Source: an uncultured bacterium
GTDB lineage: Bacteria > Verrucomicrobiota > Kiritimatiellia > CAIKKV01 > CAITUY01
Length of the DNA stretch: 64,000 bases
Reading direction: 5' to 3'
NCBI GenBank assembly: GCA_903895695.1
Contig: CAITUY010000095.1
Coordinates: 1 to 64,000, forward strand
How positions within the stretch are numbered: position 1 is the first letter of the stretch; every line of letters begins with the position of its first letter. Positions 24,593-33,394 of the stretch are shown here, piece by piece. Position numbers and translations under genes: made by a program. Under the pieces are notes generated by a model. That model was not told the DNA's origin. It made no database searches and saw only the letters and a program-made list of their open reading frames with translations.

Positions 24593-26773
24593 ATGTGGAC
24601 GTTTCTCTACCCTTTGTTCCTGTGGGCGGCGTCGGCGGCAATCCTGCCCCTGGTCCTGCACCTCATGCGGCGCCGCAAGCCGGTCCGCATTCCTTTCAGC
24701 ACGATCCGTTTCCTCAAACTCGCCGAGCGCCGCTCCTCCAGTCGGGTCCGCATGGAGAACCTGCTGCTCTGGCTGCTGCGGACCCTGCTGATCCTTGCGC
24801 TCGTGGCCGCCTTCGCCATGCCCGTCTGGCGGTCGTCCGGCCTGGAGCACCTGCTCGGGAAATCGCATCGCGACATTGCCATCGTCCTCGACGTGTCCGG
24901 CAGCATGCGCTACGAGACGGGCAGCCGGCGCGTGTGGGACTCGGCGCTGGCCGCCGCCATCGGCCTGGTCCGCGACCTCGACACCGGTGATCGCGCCTGC
25001 GTGTACCTGGCCGGCGAACACGCCAATGCCCTGGTCGAAAAACCCAGCGCCGACCTGGCCACGGTCAGCCGCCTGCTGCGCGACGCCCAACCCGGCAATG
25101 GCGTCTGCCACCTAGCCGAGGCCACAGCGGCCGCGCTGGCCGCCTTGCGCGACTCCCGCAGCCGCGAACGCGAGCTCTACCTCCTCACTGACGGCCAGGC
25201 CCTGAGCTGGCATGATTTCGGCGCCAGCACCAATGGTGACACCGCCAGCACCAACGGTGACACCGCCACTGCCGGCTGGGATCCTTCCACCGTTGACCCC
25301 GGCGTCGCCGTTTTCACGCTGCTGGCGGGCCCGGTCCTGCCGGAAAACACGTGGACGGCTGACGTACGCGTCCGCCCCGACCTGCTCATGACCAATACGG
25401 CCGCCACTCTCACCGCCCACCTGGCGCGGACCGGGCCGGCCCAAAGCGTCGCCGTGGCCCTGCTGATCGACGGTCGCGAGGTCCGACGCCGGTCGGCGGT
25501 TCTCGAATCCGGCGGGGCTGCCACCGTGGAATTCGCCCTGCCTCCTCTCGCCGCCGGCGTCCACACCGCCGCCGTCACCGTCCCGACCGACGGCCTCCCG
25601 CAGGACGATGTCATGCATCTCCTGCTCCGCATCCGCGAGCAATTGCCGGTGCTCTGCGTGGGGGCGGAGGCTGACACCTTTTTCCTCACCACGGCGCTCA
25701 ATCCGGATCGCGCCCGCGCCGGCACGATCCGCCGCATCGAGCCCGACGCGCTCGCCGCCGAGCCCCTGCAAAGCTATTCGACCGTCTTCCTCGTCAACGC
25801 GCTCCCGCTCGGCGGCCAGGCCATTCTCGCCGTGGAGCAGTACGTCCGCCAGGGCGGCGTGCTCGTCATCTTCGCCGGCGACCGCGCCGCCCCGGCCGAT
25901 TACGTTCCCTGGACGATCCTGCCGGCCAAGCCCGCGTCGATCGCCGATCTGCCCGCAGGGCAACGGGTGCGCACGCTGCGCCTGGTCGCCGAGCGAGACC
26001 CGTTGTTCGCCGACTTCGCCCTGCCGCCAGGTGCGGTGCCGACCCTGGCCATCCAGCGGCACCTGGCCTGGCCGGCCCTGGAACCCGGCGCCGTCGTGAC
26101 CGTCATGGCCGGCAACGACGTGCCGCTCCTCGTCAGCCGGCCCGCCGGCAAAGGCCGTGTGCTGCTGTGCACCGTGTCGGCCGACCGCCGCTGGAGCAAC
26201 CTGCCGATCGGCTCGTTCTTCCTGCCGCTGGTGCACCAGATGGTCCAGTACGGCGCCGGGATCGGCCGCGAGCCTATTTTCGCCTGGGTAGAATCGCCGC
26301 TGGCGCTCGGGCCGCTCCTGCCGGATTTCGCCGCGAACGACCGCCTGCTGGACCCGGCCGGCGCCCTGGTCTCGGTGCGGCCCTTCCGCAACGAGGCCAG
26401 CACGGGCTTTCAGGCCGATGGCCTCGTTGAGCCTGGCATTTACGCCCGGGTCCCGGCGGCGGGAAGCCCGCTCCCGGGGCTGGCCCTCAATTTGCGGCGC
26501 GAAGAATCCGCGCTCGATCCCGTCGATCCGGCGATCGTCCGCACCGTGACGGGCTTCCGGACCGTGCTGCTGTCCCGCGACGGCGAGGAACTGCAGCGCC
26601 AGGTGGAAGAGCATCGGCGCGGCCGGCCCCTGACGGAAGCCTTCTTCTGGCTGGCCCTGGTCCTCGCCTTGTGGGAGCTGTGGCTCGCGAACCGCACCAG
26701 CCGCGTGCGGACGCCCCTGACGCAACAGATGCATGTGGACGCCACCGGAAAAGTAACGGGGAGCCTGGGATGA
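24593..26773 (+). CDS. BatA-type membrane protein with VWA domain
   Basis: About 726 residues. The N-terminus (MWTFLYPLFLWAASAAILPL, then HLMRRRKPVRIPFSTIRFL) is the BatA/aerotolerance-regulator N-terminal signature, followed by a second helix (LLLWLLRTLLILALVAAF). A von Willebrand A domain has a MIDAS DVSGSM and LLTDG. A long periplasmic part and a C-terminal helix (FFWLALVLALWELWL) follow. VWA proteins bind metal and protein partners and are often assembled by MoxR ATPases; one is encoded 10 kb downstream in the same operon. ATG 24593 is chosen by homology to BatA. A 21-bp tandem duplication (25223-25264) encodes ASTNGDT twice. Confidence 0.85.
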   Translation: MWTFLYPLFLWAASAAILPLVLHLMRRRKPVRIPFSTIRFLKLAERRSSSRVRMENLLLWLLRTLLILALVAAFAMPVWRSSGLEHLLGKSHRDIAIVLDVSGSMRYETGSRRVWDSALAAAIGLVRDLDTGDRACVYLAGEHANALVEKPSADLATVSRLLRDAQPGNGVCHLAEATAAALAALRDSRSRERELYLLTDGQALSWHDFGASTNGDTASTNGDTATAGWDPSTVDPGVAVFTLLAGPVLPENTWTADVRVRPDLLMTNTAATLTAHLARTGPAQSVAVALLIDGREVRRRSAVLESGGAATVEFALPPLAAGVHTAAVTVPTDGLPQDDVMHLLLRIREQLPVLCVGAEADTFFLTTALNPDRARAGTIRRIEPDALAAEPLQSYSTVFLVNALPLGGQAILAVEQYVRQGGVLVIFAGDRAAPADYVPWTILPAKPASIADLPAGQRVRTLRLVAERDPLFADFALPPGAVPTLAIQRHLAWPALEPGAVVTVMAGNDVPLLVSRPAGKGRVLLCTVSADRRWSNLPIGSFFLPLVHQMVQYGAGIGREPIFAWVESPLALGPLLPDFAANDRLLDPAGALVSVRPFRNEASTGFQADGLVEPGIYARVPAAGSPLPGLALNLRREESALDPVDPAIVRTVTGFRTVLLSRDGEELQRQVEEHRRGRPLTEAFFWLALVLALWELWLANRTSRVRTPLTQQMHVDATGKVTGSLG
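25223..25264 (+). repeat. 21-bp tandem duplication in the BatA-like gene
   Basis: Two copies of a 21-base unit starting GCCAGCACCAA, differing at one base. They are in frame and encode ASTNGDT twice. Confidence 0.75.
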
Positions 26774-28977
26774 CCGCGCCCGATATTCTTTACGAACATG
26801 CGGCGCCCATCGCCGCCATCGGCGCGGCCGTCCTGACGGTGGCCGCGCTGGCCGTGTATTCGTATCTGCGCCACCTCCCGGCGGGCCTCTGGCGGCTGCT
26901 GCTGCTCGCCCTGCGGCTGGCCTTCCTGGCCGTGCTCGCCTGGTGCCTGTTGCTGCCCATGGTCCGGCGCGTGGAAACCGACGCCGTTCGCCCGCATTTC
27001 ATCGTGGCGCTCGACACATCGGCCAGCATGGCCCATCCCCCGGCGCTGCCCAAGACCCCCACGCGCTGGGCGACGGCCTCGCGCCTGCTCGGGCAAAACT
27101 GGGTGCGCCGCCTGCAGAACGACTCCACGCTCGATCTGTTCGCCTTCGACGCCCAGGTCGCTCCGCCGCTCTCGCCCTCGGCCGTCAGCCGCCTGAAGCC
27201 CGAGGGTCGCGCCTCGCACGTGCGCGATAGCCTGCGCAATATCTTCGACCGCTTCCGCGGGCAGGATCTGGCCGGCCTGGTTCTGCTCAGCGACGGCGTC
27301 GACACGCGCGAACTCGACGGCACGTGGGCCGCCGCCAAGTGGCCCTGCCCGATCTACACGGTGAGGCTGGAGCCGCCCGGCAGCGTGGCCGTCGAACCCG
27401 ACGTCCGCGTCGAGTCTGTCAACACTCCGAGGCGGGCCGTGGTGGGCTGGGATACGCGTCTCACCGCGACAGTGGCCGGCGAGGACACCGGGACCGCCCC
27501 GTTCCGCGTCGACCTCCTGGAAAACGGCCGCACTATTGACAGCGCGCCCGCACAACTGGACGAAACCGAAGGCTCGCACGAGGTGTCCTTCCGCCTTTCG
27601 CACGCCGCGGTCGGCAACACGGTCTACACCGTGGTCATCCCGCCCCTGCCGGGCGAGACGCGCACGAATGACAACGCCTACAGCGTCACCGTCCAGACCG
27701 TCGACGCCCGCAACCGCCTGTTGTATGCCGAGTCGGTGCCGCGCTGGGAGTCCAAGTACCTGAACCGCGAACTCCAGGCCAACCACAACGTCACGCCGGC
27801 CTCCTTCGTGCGCGGGCCTGACGGCAAGTTTCTGGCCTACGGCGATCGCGGTGAGATCTCCATGGACCTGACCGACGACCAGTTGGCCCGCTACAAAATC
27901 GTGATCCTCGGCGATCTCGATGCCACCGCTTTGGGCGAGAAGCGCGCTGCGGCGCTGTTGACCTTTGTCGAGAACGGCGGCAGCCTGGTTCTCCTCGGCG
28001 GCCCGAATGCCTGGACCAAGCAGGGGCTACCCGCCACGGTTCTCAGCCGCCTGATCCCGTTCCAGCGGCCCGGCGAGGCACCCGCCACGGAAGGCGTCTT
28101 CCCGGTAACGCTTACCGACGAGGGCCGTGCGCACAGCATCTTCTCGGCCGATACCAACCTCTGGGCCTCGGTCCCGCCCGTGCTGTCGGTATTCTCGGGC
28201 GCCAAACCCGCCGCGGCGGCGAGCGTCCTGGCCGCGGCCGTTACGCCCGACGGCCGCCAGCCGCTGATCGTCGCGCAGAAATACGGCCAAGGCAAGGTGC
28301 TCGCCGTGCTGACGGACTCGCTGTGGCGGTGGCAGCTCGCCCCCGGCCAGGAGCGGCCCTATGCCCGCTTCTGGAGTCAGGCCCTGGAGTGGCTCTCGCC
28401 TGCTGTCACCACCCTCGATCGCTACGAGCTCGACCTGTTCGCGGACACCGCGCAGCTCGTGCTCGGGGAAACGATCACGCTCAAGGCGCGGGTCAGCGGC
28501 CGCGACAAGCCGGGTGCGGACTGGAGCGCCCAGTGCGAAATCGAGATGCCCGACAACCGGCGCCTGCCGCTCACCATGAAACGCCAGGAAGTGGAATCGG
28601 CCGGCGGCCGCTACCCGGGGTGCGCCGCGGAATTCATCCCGCAAATGGCCGGGCTTCACCGGGCCGTGGCCAAGGCCGACATCGACGGCGCCCGCTTCGA
28701 ATCCGCGCCTTTTACCTTCTTCGTCAAGTCCGTTACGCCGGAAGACTCGCCCCGGCCGATCGACGAACGACTGCTGCGCACCCTGGCCGATAACAGTGGC
28801 GGTCGGTTCTGCGAGCCGGACGAGTTGGACTCCGTCCTCGCGCGGCTCGACATCAAAGGCCGCGAGGAACAGCGAGTTTTCTATGCCTCGCTCTGGCAAC
28901 GCCTCCCGTTGCTCGCTTGTATGATCGGTCTTCTGGGACTAGAGTGGATACTGCGAAAGGTACGTAACTTGGCATGA
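26770..28977 (+). CDS. VWA-domain membrane protein with glutamine-amidotransferase-like region
   Basis: About 735 residues. Two N-terminal helices (AAIGAAVLTVAALAVYSYL and LALRLAFLAVLAWCLLL) precede a VWA domain with MIDAS DTSAS and LVLLSDGVDT. The second half has a class I amidotransferase-like flavodoxin fold (KIVILGDLDATALG, FVENGGSLVLLGGP), a combination common in large BatA-associated proteins. The C-terminus ends in a helix (LPLLACMIGLLGLEWIL) and basic tail. It overlaps the previous and next genes by ATGA. It probably sits in the inner membrane with a large periplasmic part; an enzymatic role is unlikely because no amidotransferase Cys motif was recognised. Confidence 0.8.
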   Translation: MTAPDILYEHAAPIAAIGAAVLTVAALAVYSYLRHLPAGLWRLLLLALRLAFLAVLAWCLLLPMVRRVETDAVRPHFIVALDTSASMAHPPALPKTPTRWATASRLLGQNWVRRLQNDSTLDLFAFDAQVAPPLSPSAVSRLKPEGRASHVRDSLRNIFDRFRGQDLAGLVLLSDGVDTRELDGTWAAAKWPCPIYTVRLEPPGSVAVEPDVRVESVNTPRRAVVGWDTRLTATVAGEDTGTAPFRVDLLENGRTIDSAPAQLDETEGSHEVSFRLSHAAVGNTVYTVVIPPLPGETRTNDNAYSVTVQTVDARNRLLYAESVPRWESKYLNRELQANHNVTPASFVRGPDGKFLAYGDRGEISMDLTDDQLARYKIVILGDLDATALGEKRAAALLTFVENGGSLVLLGGPNAWTKQGLPATVLSRLIPFQRPGEAPATEGVFPVTLTDEGRAHSIFSADTNLWASVPPVLSVFSGAKPAAAASVLAAAVTPDGRQPLIVAQKYGQGKVLAVLTDSLWRWQLAPGQERPYARFWSQALEWLSPAVTTLDRYELDLFADTAQLVLGETITLKARVSGRDKPGADWSAQCEIEMPDNRRLPLTMKRQEVESAGGRYPGCAAEFIPQMAGLHRAVAKADIDGARFESAPFTFFVKSVTPEDSPRPIDERLLRTLADNSGGRFCEPDELDSVLARLDIKGREEQRVFYASLWQRLPLLACMIGLLGLEWILRKVRNLA

Positions 28978-29834
28978 ACGGAGCCGCAGACGGAACACGG
29001 GCACGACAGAGCGTGCCCCTCCATGGAGCGCCGCACGATGGAGGGCGGCGCTCTGTCGCCGCCGTGCGCATATGCGGGCCCTCGTCCTGGAGCATTCATG
29101 CGCGAACGCTCACGCTCGGATCCTGCCTCGCTGCGGTTCTCCTTCTCTCCGCCCGCCTGGCCGCGGCCGCCACCAACCTCGTGGTCAACGGCAGCTTCGA
29201 TAACCCCGCCGATCCGCTCAGCGCTTGGCAGACGGTCTACACGAACAAGGGCGAGAGTTGGTACAAAGACAATCCCCAGTTCCTCACGGTCGTCCCGCAT
29301 GACGGCACGCGCACCAGCGTGCTTCGCATGCACGGCACGGATGCCGTCCTCAATGTGCCCGGCCAGGGCGTCAAGGTCGACAGCCGGCCGATCCCGTTGA
29401 CGCTGGACGGCCGATACAAGTTCTCAGCCCGGGCCCGCGGCACGGGGCCCTGCTGCCGCATCCTTCTTGAAGGCTACTACTGGCGCAAGGGCGTGACGCC
29501 GCACGACAACCCCACCCTGTACGAGTTGCAGAAATGCTACAAATTCACGCAGCTCTTCTTCGGCAAGGAGCAGAGCGGCGAAATGTCGCCCGTGCCCGCC
29601 CAGTGGGCTGAAGCCAGCCAGGTGTTCCCCGAGCCGACGCACTCTGATATCGCCAAGCGTTGCCAGGCCGAGGTGCGCTTTGTCGTCATCCACGTGGTCG
29701 CCATCGGCGGTCACGACGGCGATCTCTTCGTGGACGACTTCCGTATCGAGCCCCTTGGTTCTCGATCCCCCGCCCTTTCTGTGCGCCCCGGAACCAAGAA
29801 CCAAGAACCCGGAACCAAGAACCCGGAACCATGA
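28974..29834 (+). CDS. Secreted protein with carbohydrate-binding-like beta domain
   Basis: About 286 residues. From about residue 70 it has the opening of a jelly-roll carbohydrate-binding module (ATNLVVNGSFDNPADPL, SAWQTVYTNKGESWY, LDGRYKFSARARG). ATG 28974 overlaps the upstream stop, but the signal peptide (LTLGSCLAAVLLLSARLAAA) starts only about 45 residues later. The intervening residues are encoded by a palindromic element (28999-29063). The C-terminal tail (PGTKNQEPGTKNPEP) is encoded by a heptamer repeat, so both ends of the protein are repeat-derived. Role unknown; probably a structural partner of the VWA/MoxR system. Confidence 0.7.
   Translation: MNGAADGTRARQSVPLHGAPHDGGRRSVAAVRICGPSSWSIHARTLTLGSCLAAVLLLSARLAAAATNLVVNGSFDNPADPLSAWQTVYTNKGESWYKDNPQFLTVVPHDGTRTSVLRMHGTDAVLNVPGQGVKVDSRPIPLTLDGRYKFSARARGTGPCCRILLEGYYWRKGVTPHDNPTLYELQKCYKFTQLFFGKEQSGEMSPVPAQWAEASQVFPEPTHSDIAKRCQAEVRFVVIHVVAIGGHDGDLFVDDFRIEPLGSRSPALSVRPGTKNQEPGTKNPEP
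28999..29063. repeat. Palindromic element with two complementary-loop hairpins
   Basis: GGGCACG-acagag-CGTGCCC and GGCGGCG-ctctgt-CGCCGCC; the two loops are reverse complements. CTCCATGGAG and TGGAGGG between them match the ends of the hsdR element. It lies in frame between start codon and signal peptide. Confidence 0.85.
29787..29831. repeat. Heptamer repeat AACCAAG/AACCCGG
   Basis: Alternating AACCAAG and AACCCGG heptads fill the junction of two genes. They encode the C-terminus of the upstream protein and end at the ATG of the next gene. Confidence 0.85.
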
Positions 29835-32800
29835 CCTCCTCCCTCCACGCCGACCTCAATCGCGTAAGCCGCGCCGTAAACGGCTGGGCAGCGCTCGCCG
29901 GGCTTGGATTCGCGCTGACGGCGCTCGCCGGCGGTTTGTGGCTGGCGTGCCTCGCCGACCTCTGGATCCCGTTCGGTCGGGCCGTCCGCGTGGGCGTGGC
30001 GTTGGCGCTCGCGGTGGGCGGCCTTGCTGCGCTTGGGCTCCTCCTCAGGACGTTGCTGCGCCGCCGCAACCCGGCAGCAGCCGCGGCGCTCGTCGAACAT
30101 TCTTTCCCGGAACTCGACAACCGCCTCATCAACGTTGTCCAGCTTGCGGGCGAACCGGCCGACGTCCTCGCCCGGGCCTACGTGGACCAGGGCGTGCCCG
30201 CGTGGCAGGGACTCGACTGGCGGCGCCTGCGTAACAACCGGCGTGTTGCCCGCGCCTGGTCGGGCGCCCTGGCCCTGGCCGTACTGTGGGCCGCGTCGCT
30301 GATCTGGATCAACCCGGCCTGGAGCGTCGCCGCGCGCCGCCTGTTGAACCCGTTCTCCAACCTGTCGCCGGCCGCGATAGCCGCGCTGATTTCCGTCAAG
30401 CCCGGCAACGTCATCGTCAATCGGGGCGATCCCCTGACGGTCGTTTGCGAGGCCCGCGGCAAGGTCGGCCAGAAGGTTGCGCTGGAGTGGCGGCCCGATC
30501 ACGACCGCGCGGCCACGCTCACCCTCGGCCCGCTTACGGCGGGCGCCTCCGACTTGTTCACGTACACGTTCGCGCACGTGACCGACGGCTTCACGTACCG
30601 CCTCCACGCCGGCGACGCGCAACCATCCGACCGCTTCCGCGTGACGGTCCGGCCTCCGCTGGCCTTCGCGTCGGTCAAGGGCCACGTTACGCCCCCGCCC
30701 TACACGGGGCTGCCCGCCCGCGACGTGGATCTGCTGGCGGCCCGGCTCACCGTGCCTCAACAGTCCCGGCTCGCCGTGACGATCACCGCGAACCGCCCGA
30801 TTGCGGCAGGTTCGGTGCGCATCGACGACCAACCGCCTGTCGAACTGACGCTGGCGAAAGACGCGGGCACGGCCGCCCTGACCGTCGCGTCGGGCCGCGT
30901 CGTCCGCGTCTCCGCCGCCGATGCCGGCGGGGTGAGCGTCGGCGCGGAGTTTCCGCTCGACCTGCTCCCGGACCGGCCGCCGACGATCCGCCTCATCGCG
31001 CCGCTGGGCCGGGTCGCGCTGCCTGCCGGCGGTTCGCCCCGCATCCAGTTCGAGGCGAGCGACGACTACGGCCTGAGCCGCCTCGCCGTCCAGCGGGTGT
31101 TGCGGTCCGCCACGGGGCCGGCCACCAACGCCTTTCTCCAGGAGTGGACACCGGGCGGCGCTCGCACGGCCACACTGTCATGGACCGGGCTCTGGACCGA
31201 CGTCCGCTCGGACAGCGCCTTCCAGCTCGTGGCCATGGACACGCTCCAGCCCGGCGCGCCCAACTGCACGGTATCGCCACTCATCATCTTCGATCTCACG
31301 CTTTCCGACAGCCTTCTCGAAGCCACCCGCGAGGCCGGCGCATCGGCGGAAGCCTCACTTGCCAAACTGATTGAACTGCAGCGGGCCAACCTGGAACTGA
31401 CCACCCGGCTGCACGGCGTCGCGCCGACCACAACCGCCGAGAATTGGCAGGAATCGAGGGAGGCACAGTCCCACATCCGGCGCCTGGCCGCCGACCTCAT
31501 GGCCGATCCGCGCCAGCCGCTCGGCACGCTGGCGGACTCGTTGCGCCGTGCCCACGAAGGCCCGATGCTGGACGTCATCGATACGCTCGACCGCATCGTG
31601 CGCTACAAGCCCGGCGAACGCACCGCCCTTTCCCCCCGCGCCATCGCTCTCGAGACGCAGATCCTCGAGCTCCTCACCCGCCTCGAATCCGGCCTGGCGA
31701 CCGTTCGCGACCAGCAGTCCGCGACCGGCCTGCTGTCCATGATCGACGCGCTGGTCAAGGGGCAGCGTGACACGCTCGACACGGTGCGCGCCGCCGTCGG
31801 CCGCGCCTTGGCCGTGCCGGCTGCCGTGGCCGCGCGGCAGGACGCGCTGGCCTCGGACGTCGCCACCTTCGCCGAGGGTTGCCGTACCGAGGCGACGCGG
31901 CAGGAACACAACGACGCCGAGTTCGCCAAGGCCGCCCGGGCCGCGGCCGACCTCGCCGAGACGCGCAAAATCCGCGTTCACATGCTGACCGCCGCCGAAC
32001 ACCTGGAGGCAAACCGGAACGACAAGGCCGTGGAGCCGCAGACCCACGCTCTGGAGGGGCTCATCGCCGTGCAGGAACTCCTGAACCGCTGGAGCGTACA
32101 GGACACGGCGCGCCAGACAACCGACCTGCGCGAAAAAGTCGAAGCCGCCAAGGCCGTGCTGGACAAACTCACCGACATTCAGGGCCAGGTCGTCGACTCC
32201 CTGCGTGCCATGGAAACACAAAAGGACCGCTCGGGAAATGACCGCGCCGAACTGACCGAGGAAAACGCCGAGCTCAAATCCCACATGGAGGAAGCCCTGG
32301 CCAAGTTGGCCAACGACCTCCAGGTTCTGCCCAACCTGCCGGTCGGCAACGAGTTGGTGTCGGACATCACGCAGATCTATGAGGAAGTCAAACAAGTCGC
32401 CGGCTCGGACCAGGATCCCGCCACCGAACTGGGACTGCAGAAGGAGGACTGGATCCTCGATACCCTCAAACTGCAAACCAACCGGATGGACGACATGGAA
32501 ATGTGGCTGGTCGCCAAGCCCGACAACGTCAAGCGCAATACGGAGACGTTCGATCTGCAGGAGATGCCCAATATCGCCCTGGTGCCGCTGCCCGACCAGT
32601 TCGAGGACATCATCGGGGACCTGCTCGAGCAGGAGGAAGCGATCAGCGATAAATCCGACGACTCCACCGGTAACCAGGGTTCTGCCGACCTGCCCGCCGG
32701 CTGGGGCGTAGCTGAGGGTGAGTTCACCGACTATGCGGCCAAGGGCAAGTCCGGCAACGAACGACCCGAACACAAGGACCAGGACGGCCGCTCGGGCGTC

Positions 32801-33394
32801 GGCCGCGAAGGCGAATCCGACGGCGAAGTCGTCACGGCCTCCGGCAAGATCAACGAAGGCGACAAGAATATTGAGAAGCGCATGACGCGCGACTCGTCGC
32901 AGGCCGGCCAGATTCAGGAGGACGGGCACAGCGAGGCCAAAGCCACGGGCGGCGGCAAGCAGTCCGGGGTCGCCGAGGGCACGGGCATGTCCGGGCCGGG
33001 GCCCCGCCGTGACCCGACCTCCAACAAGCCCTCGCCGCTCGGCGAGCAGGCCATGCTCCGCCGGAATGCTGAAACGATCTACGCCAAAGCATCGCTGCGG
33101 CACATACGGACAGGTGAGCTGGACGCAGCCATCTACCACATGCGCCAGGCCGAGGATGCTCTGGCGCAGGGCCGGCCCATTCGCCAAGTCCGCGAGTTAC
33201 AGCAGAAGGCTGTGGGCGCGCTGAAGCAGACCAAAACCGAACTGGGCGGCGGCTTCTCGGAGATCGCGCTGCCCGAGAGCCAGCAGCACGAGCAAGCCGA
33301 CGACGACCAGCTCTCGTCGGCCGCCGATGAGGCCCCAGCCCGCTATCGCGACTTGGTCTCGGAGTATTTCAAAGCGTTGAGTGAGGGACCGTGA
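29831..33394 (+). CDS. Very large membrane-anchored coiled-coil protein (DUF4175-like)
   Basis: About 1187 residues. Two N-terminal helices (WAALAGLGFALTALAGGLWL and VGVALALAVGGLAALGLLL) are followed by a third (ALALAVLWAASLIWI). An Ig-like beta region follows (SVKPGNVIVNRGDPLTVVCE, then YGLSRLAVQRV), and a long helical, Glu/Lys-rich C-terminal half predicted to be coiled coil. This resembles the DUF4175 proteins that occur beside BatA/MoxR genes. It starts at the ATG overlapping the previous stop. The C-terminal third is low in hydrophobics and very acidic (SDKSDDSTGNQGS and similar). Probably a periplasmic scaffold; family assignment is by architecture only. Confidence 0.72.
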   Translation: MTSSLHADLNRVSRAVNGWAALAGLGFALTALAGGLWLACLADLWIPFGRAVRVGVALALAVGGLAALGLLLRTLLRRRNPAAAAALVEHSFPELDNRLINVVQLAGEPADVLARAYVDQGVPAWQGLDWRRLRNNRRVARAWSGALALAVLWAASLIWINPAWSVAARRLLNPFSNLSPAAIAALISVKPGNVIVNRGDPLTVVCEARGKVGQKVALEWRPDHDRAATLTLGPLTAGASDLFTYTFAHVTDGFTYRLHAGDAQPSDRFRVTVRPPLAFASVKGHVTPPPYTGLPARDVDLLAARLTVPQQSRLAVTITANRPIAAGSVRIDDQPPVELTLAKDAGTAALTVASGRVVRVSAADAGGVSVGAEFPLDLLPDRPPTIRLIAPLGRVALPAGGSPRIQFEASDDYGLSRLAVQRVLRSATGPATNAFLQEWTPGGARTATLSWTGLWTDVRSDSAFQLVAMDTLQPGAPNCTVSPLIIFDLTLSDSLLEATREAGASAEASLAKLIELQRANLELTTRLHGVAPTTTAENWQESREAQSHIRRLAADLMADPRQPLGTLADSLRRAHEGPMLDVIDTLDRIVRYKPGERTALSPRAIALETQILELLTRLESGLATVRDQQSATGLLSMIDALVKGQRDTLDTVRAAVGRALAVPAAVAARQDALASDVATFAEGCRTEATRQEHNDAEFAKAARAAADLAETRKIRVHMLTAAEHLEANRNDKAVEPQTHALEGLIAVQELLNRWSVQDTARQTTDLREKVEAAKAVLDKLTDIQGQVVDSLRAMETQKDRSGNDRAELTEENAELKSHMEEALAKLANDLQVLPNLPVGNELVSDITQIYEEVKQVAGSDQDPATELGLQKEDWILDTLKLQTNRMDDMEMWLVAKPDNVKRNTETFDLQEMPNIALVPLPDQFEDIIGDLLEQEEAISDKSDDSTGNQGSADLPAGWGVAEGEFTDYAAKGKSGNERPEHKDQDGRSGVGREGESDGEVVTASGKINEGDKNIEKRMTRDSSQAGQIQEDGHSEAKATGGGKQSGVAEGTGMSGPGPRRDPTSNKPSPLGEQAMLRRNAETIYAKASLRHIRTGELDAAIYHMRQAEDALAQGRPIRQVRELQQKAVGALKQTKTELGGGFSEIALPESQQHEQADDDQLSSAADEAPARYRDLVSEYFKALSEGP

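Noticed and set aside
31355..33187. 610-codon - strand frame opposite the giant coiled-coil gene
   Set aside because: Gly/Val-rich mirror of a helical gene, no family pattern.
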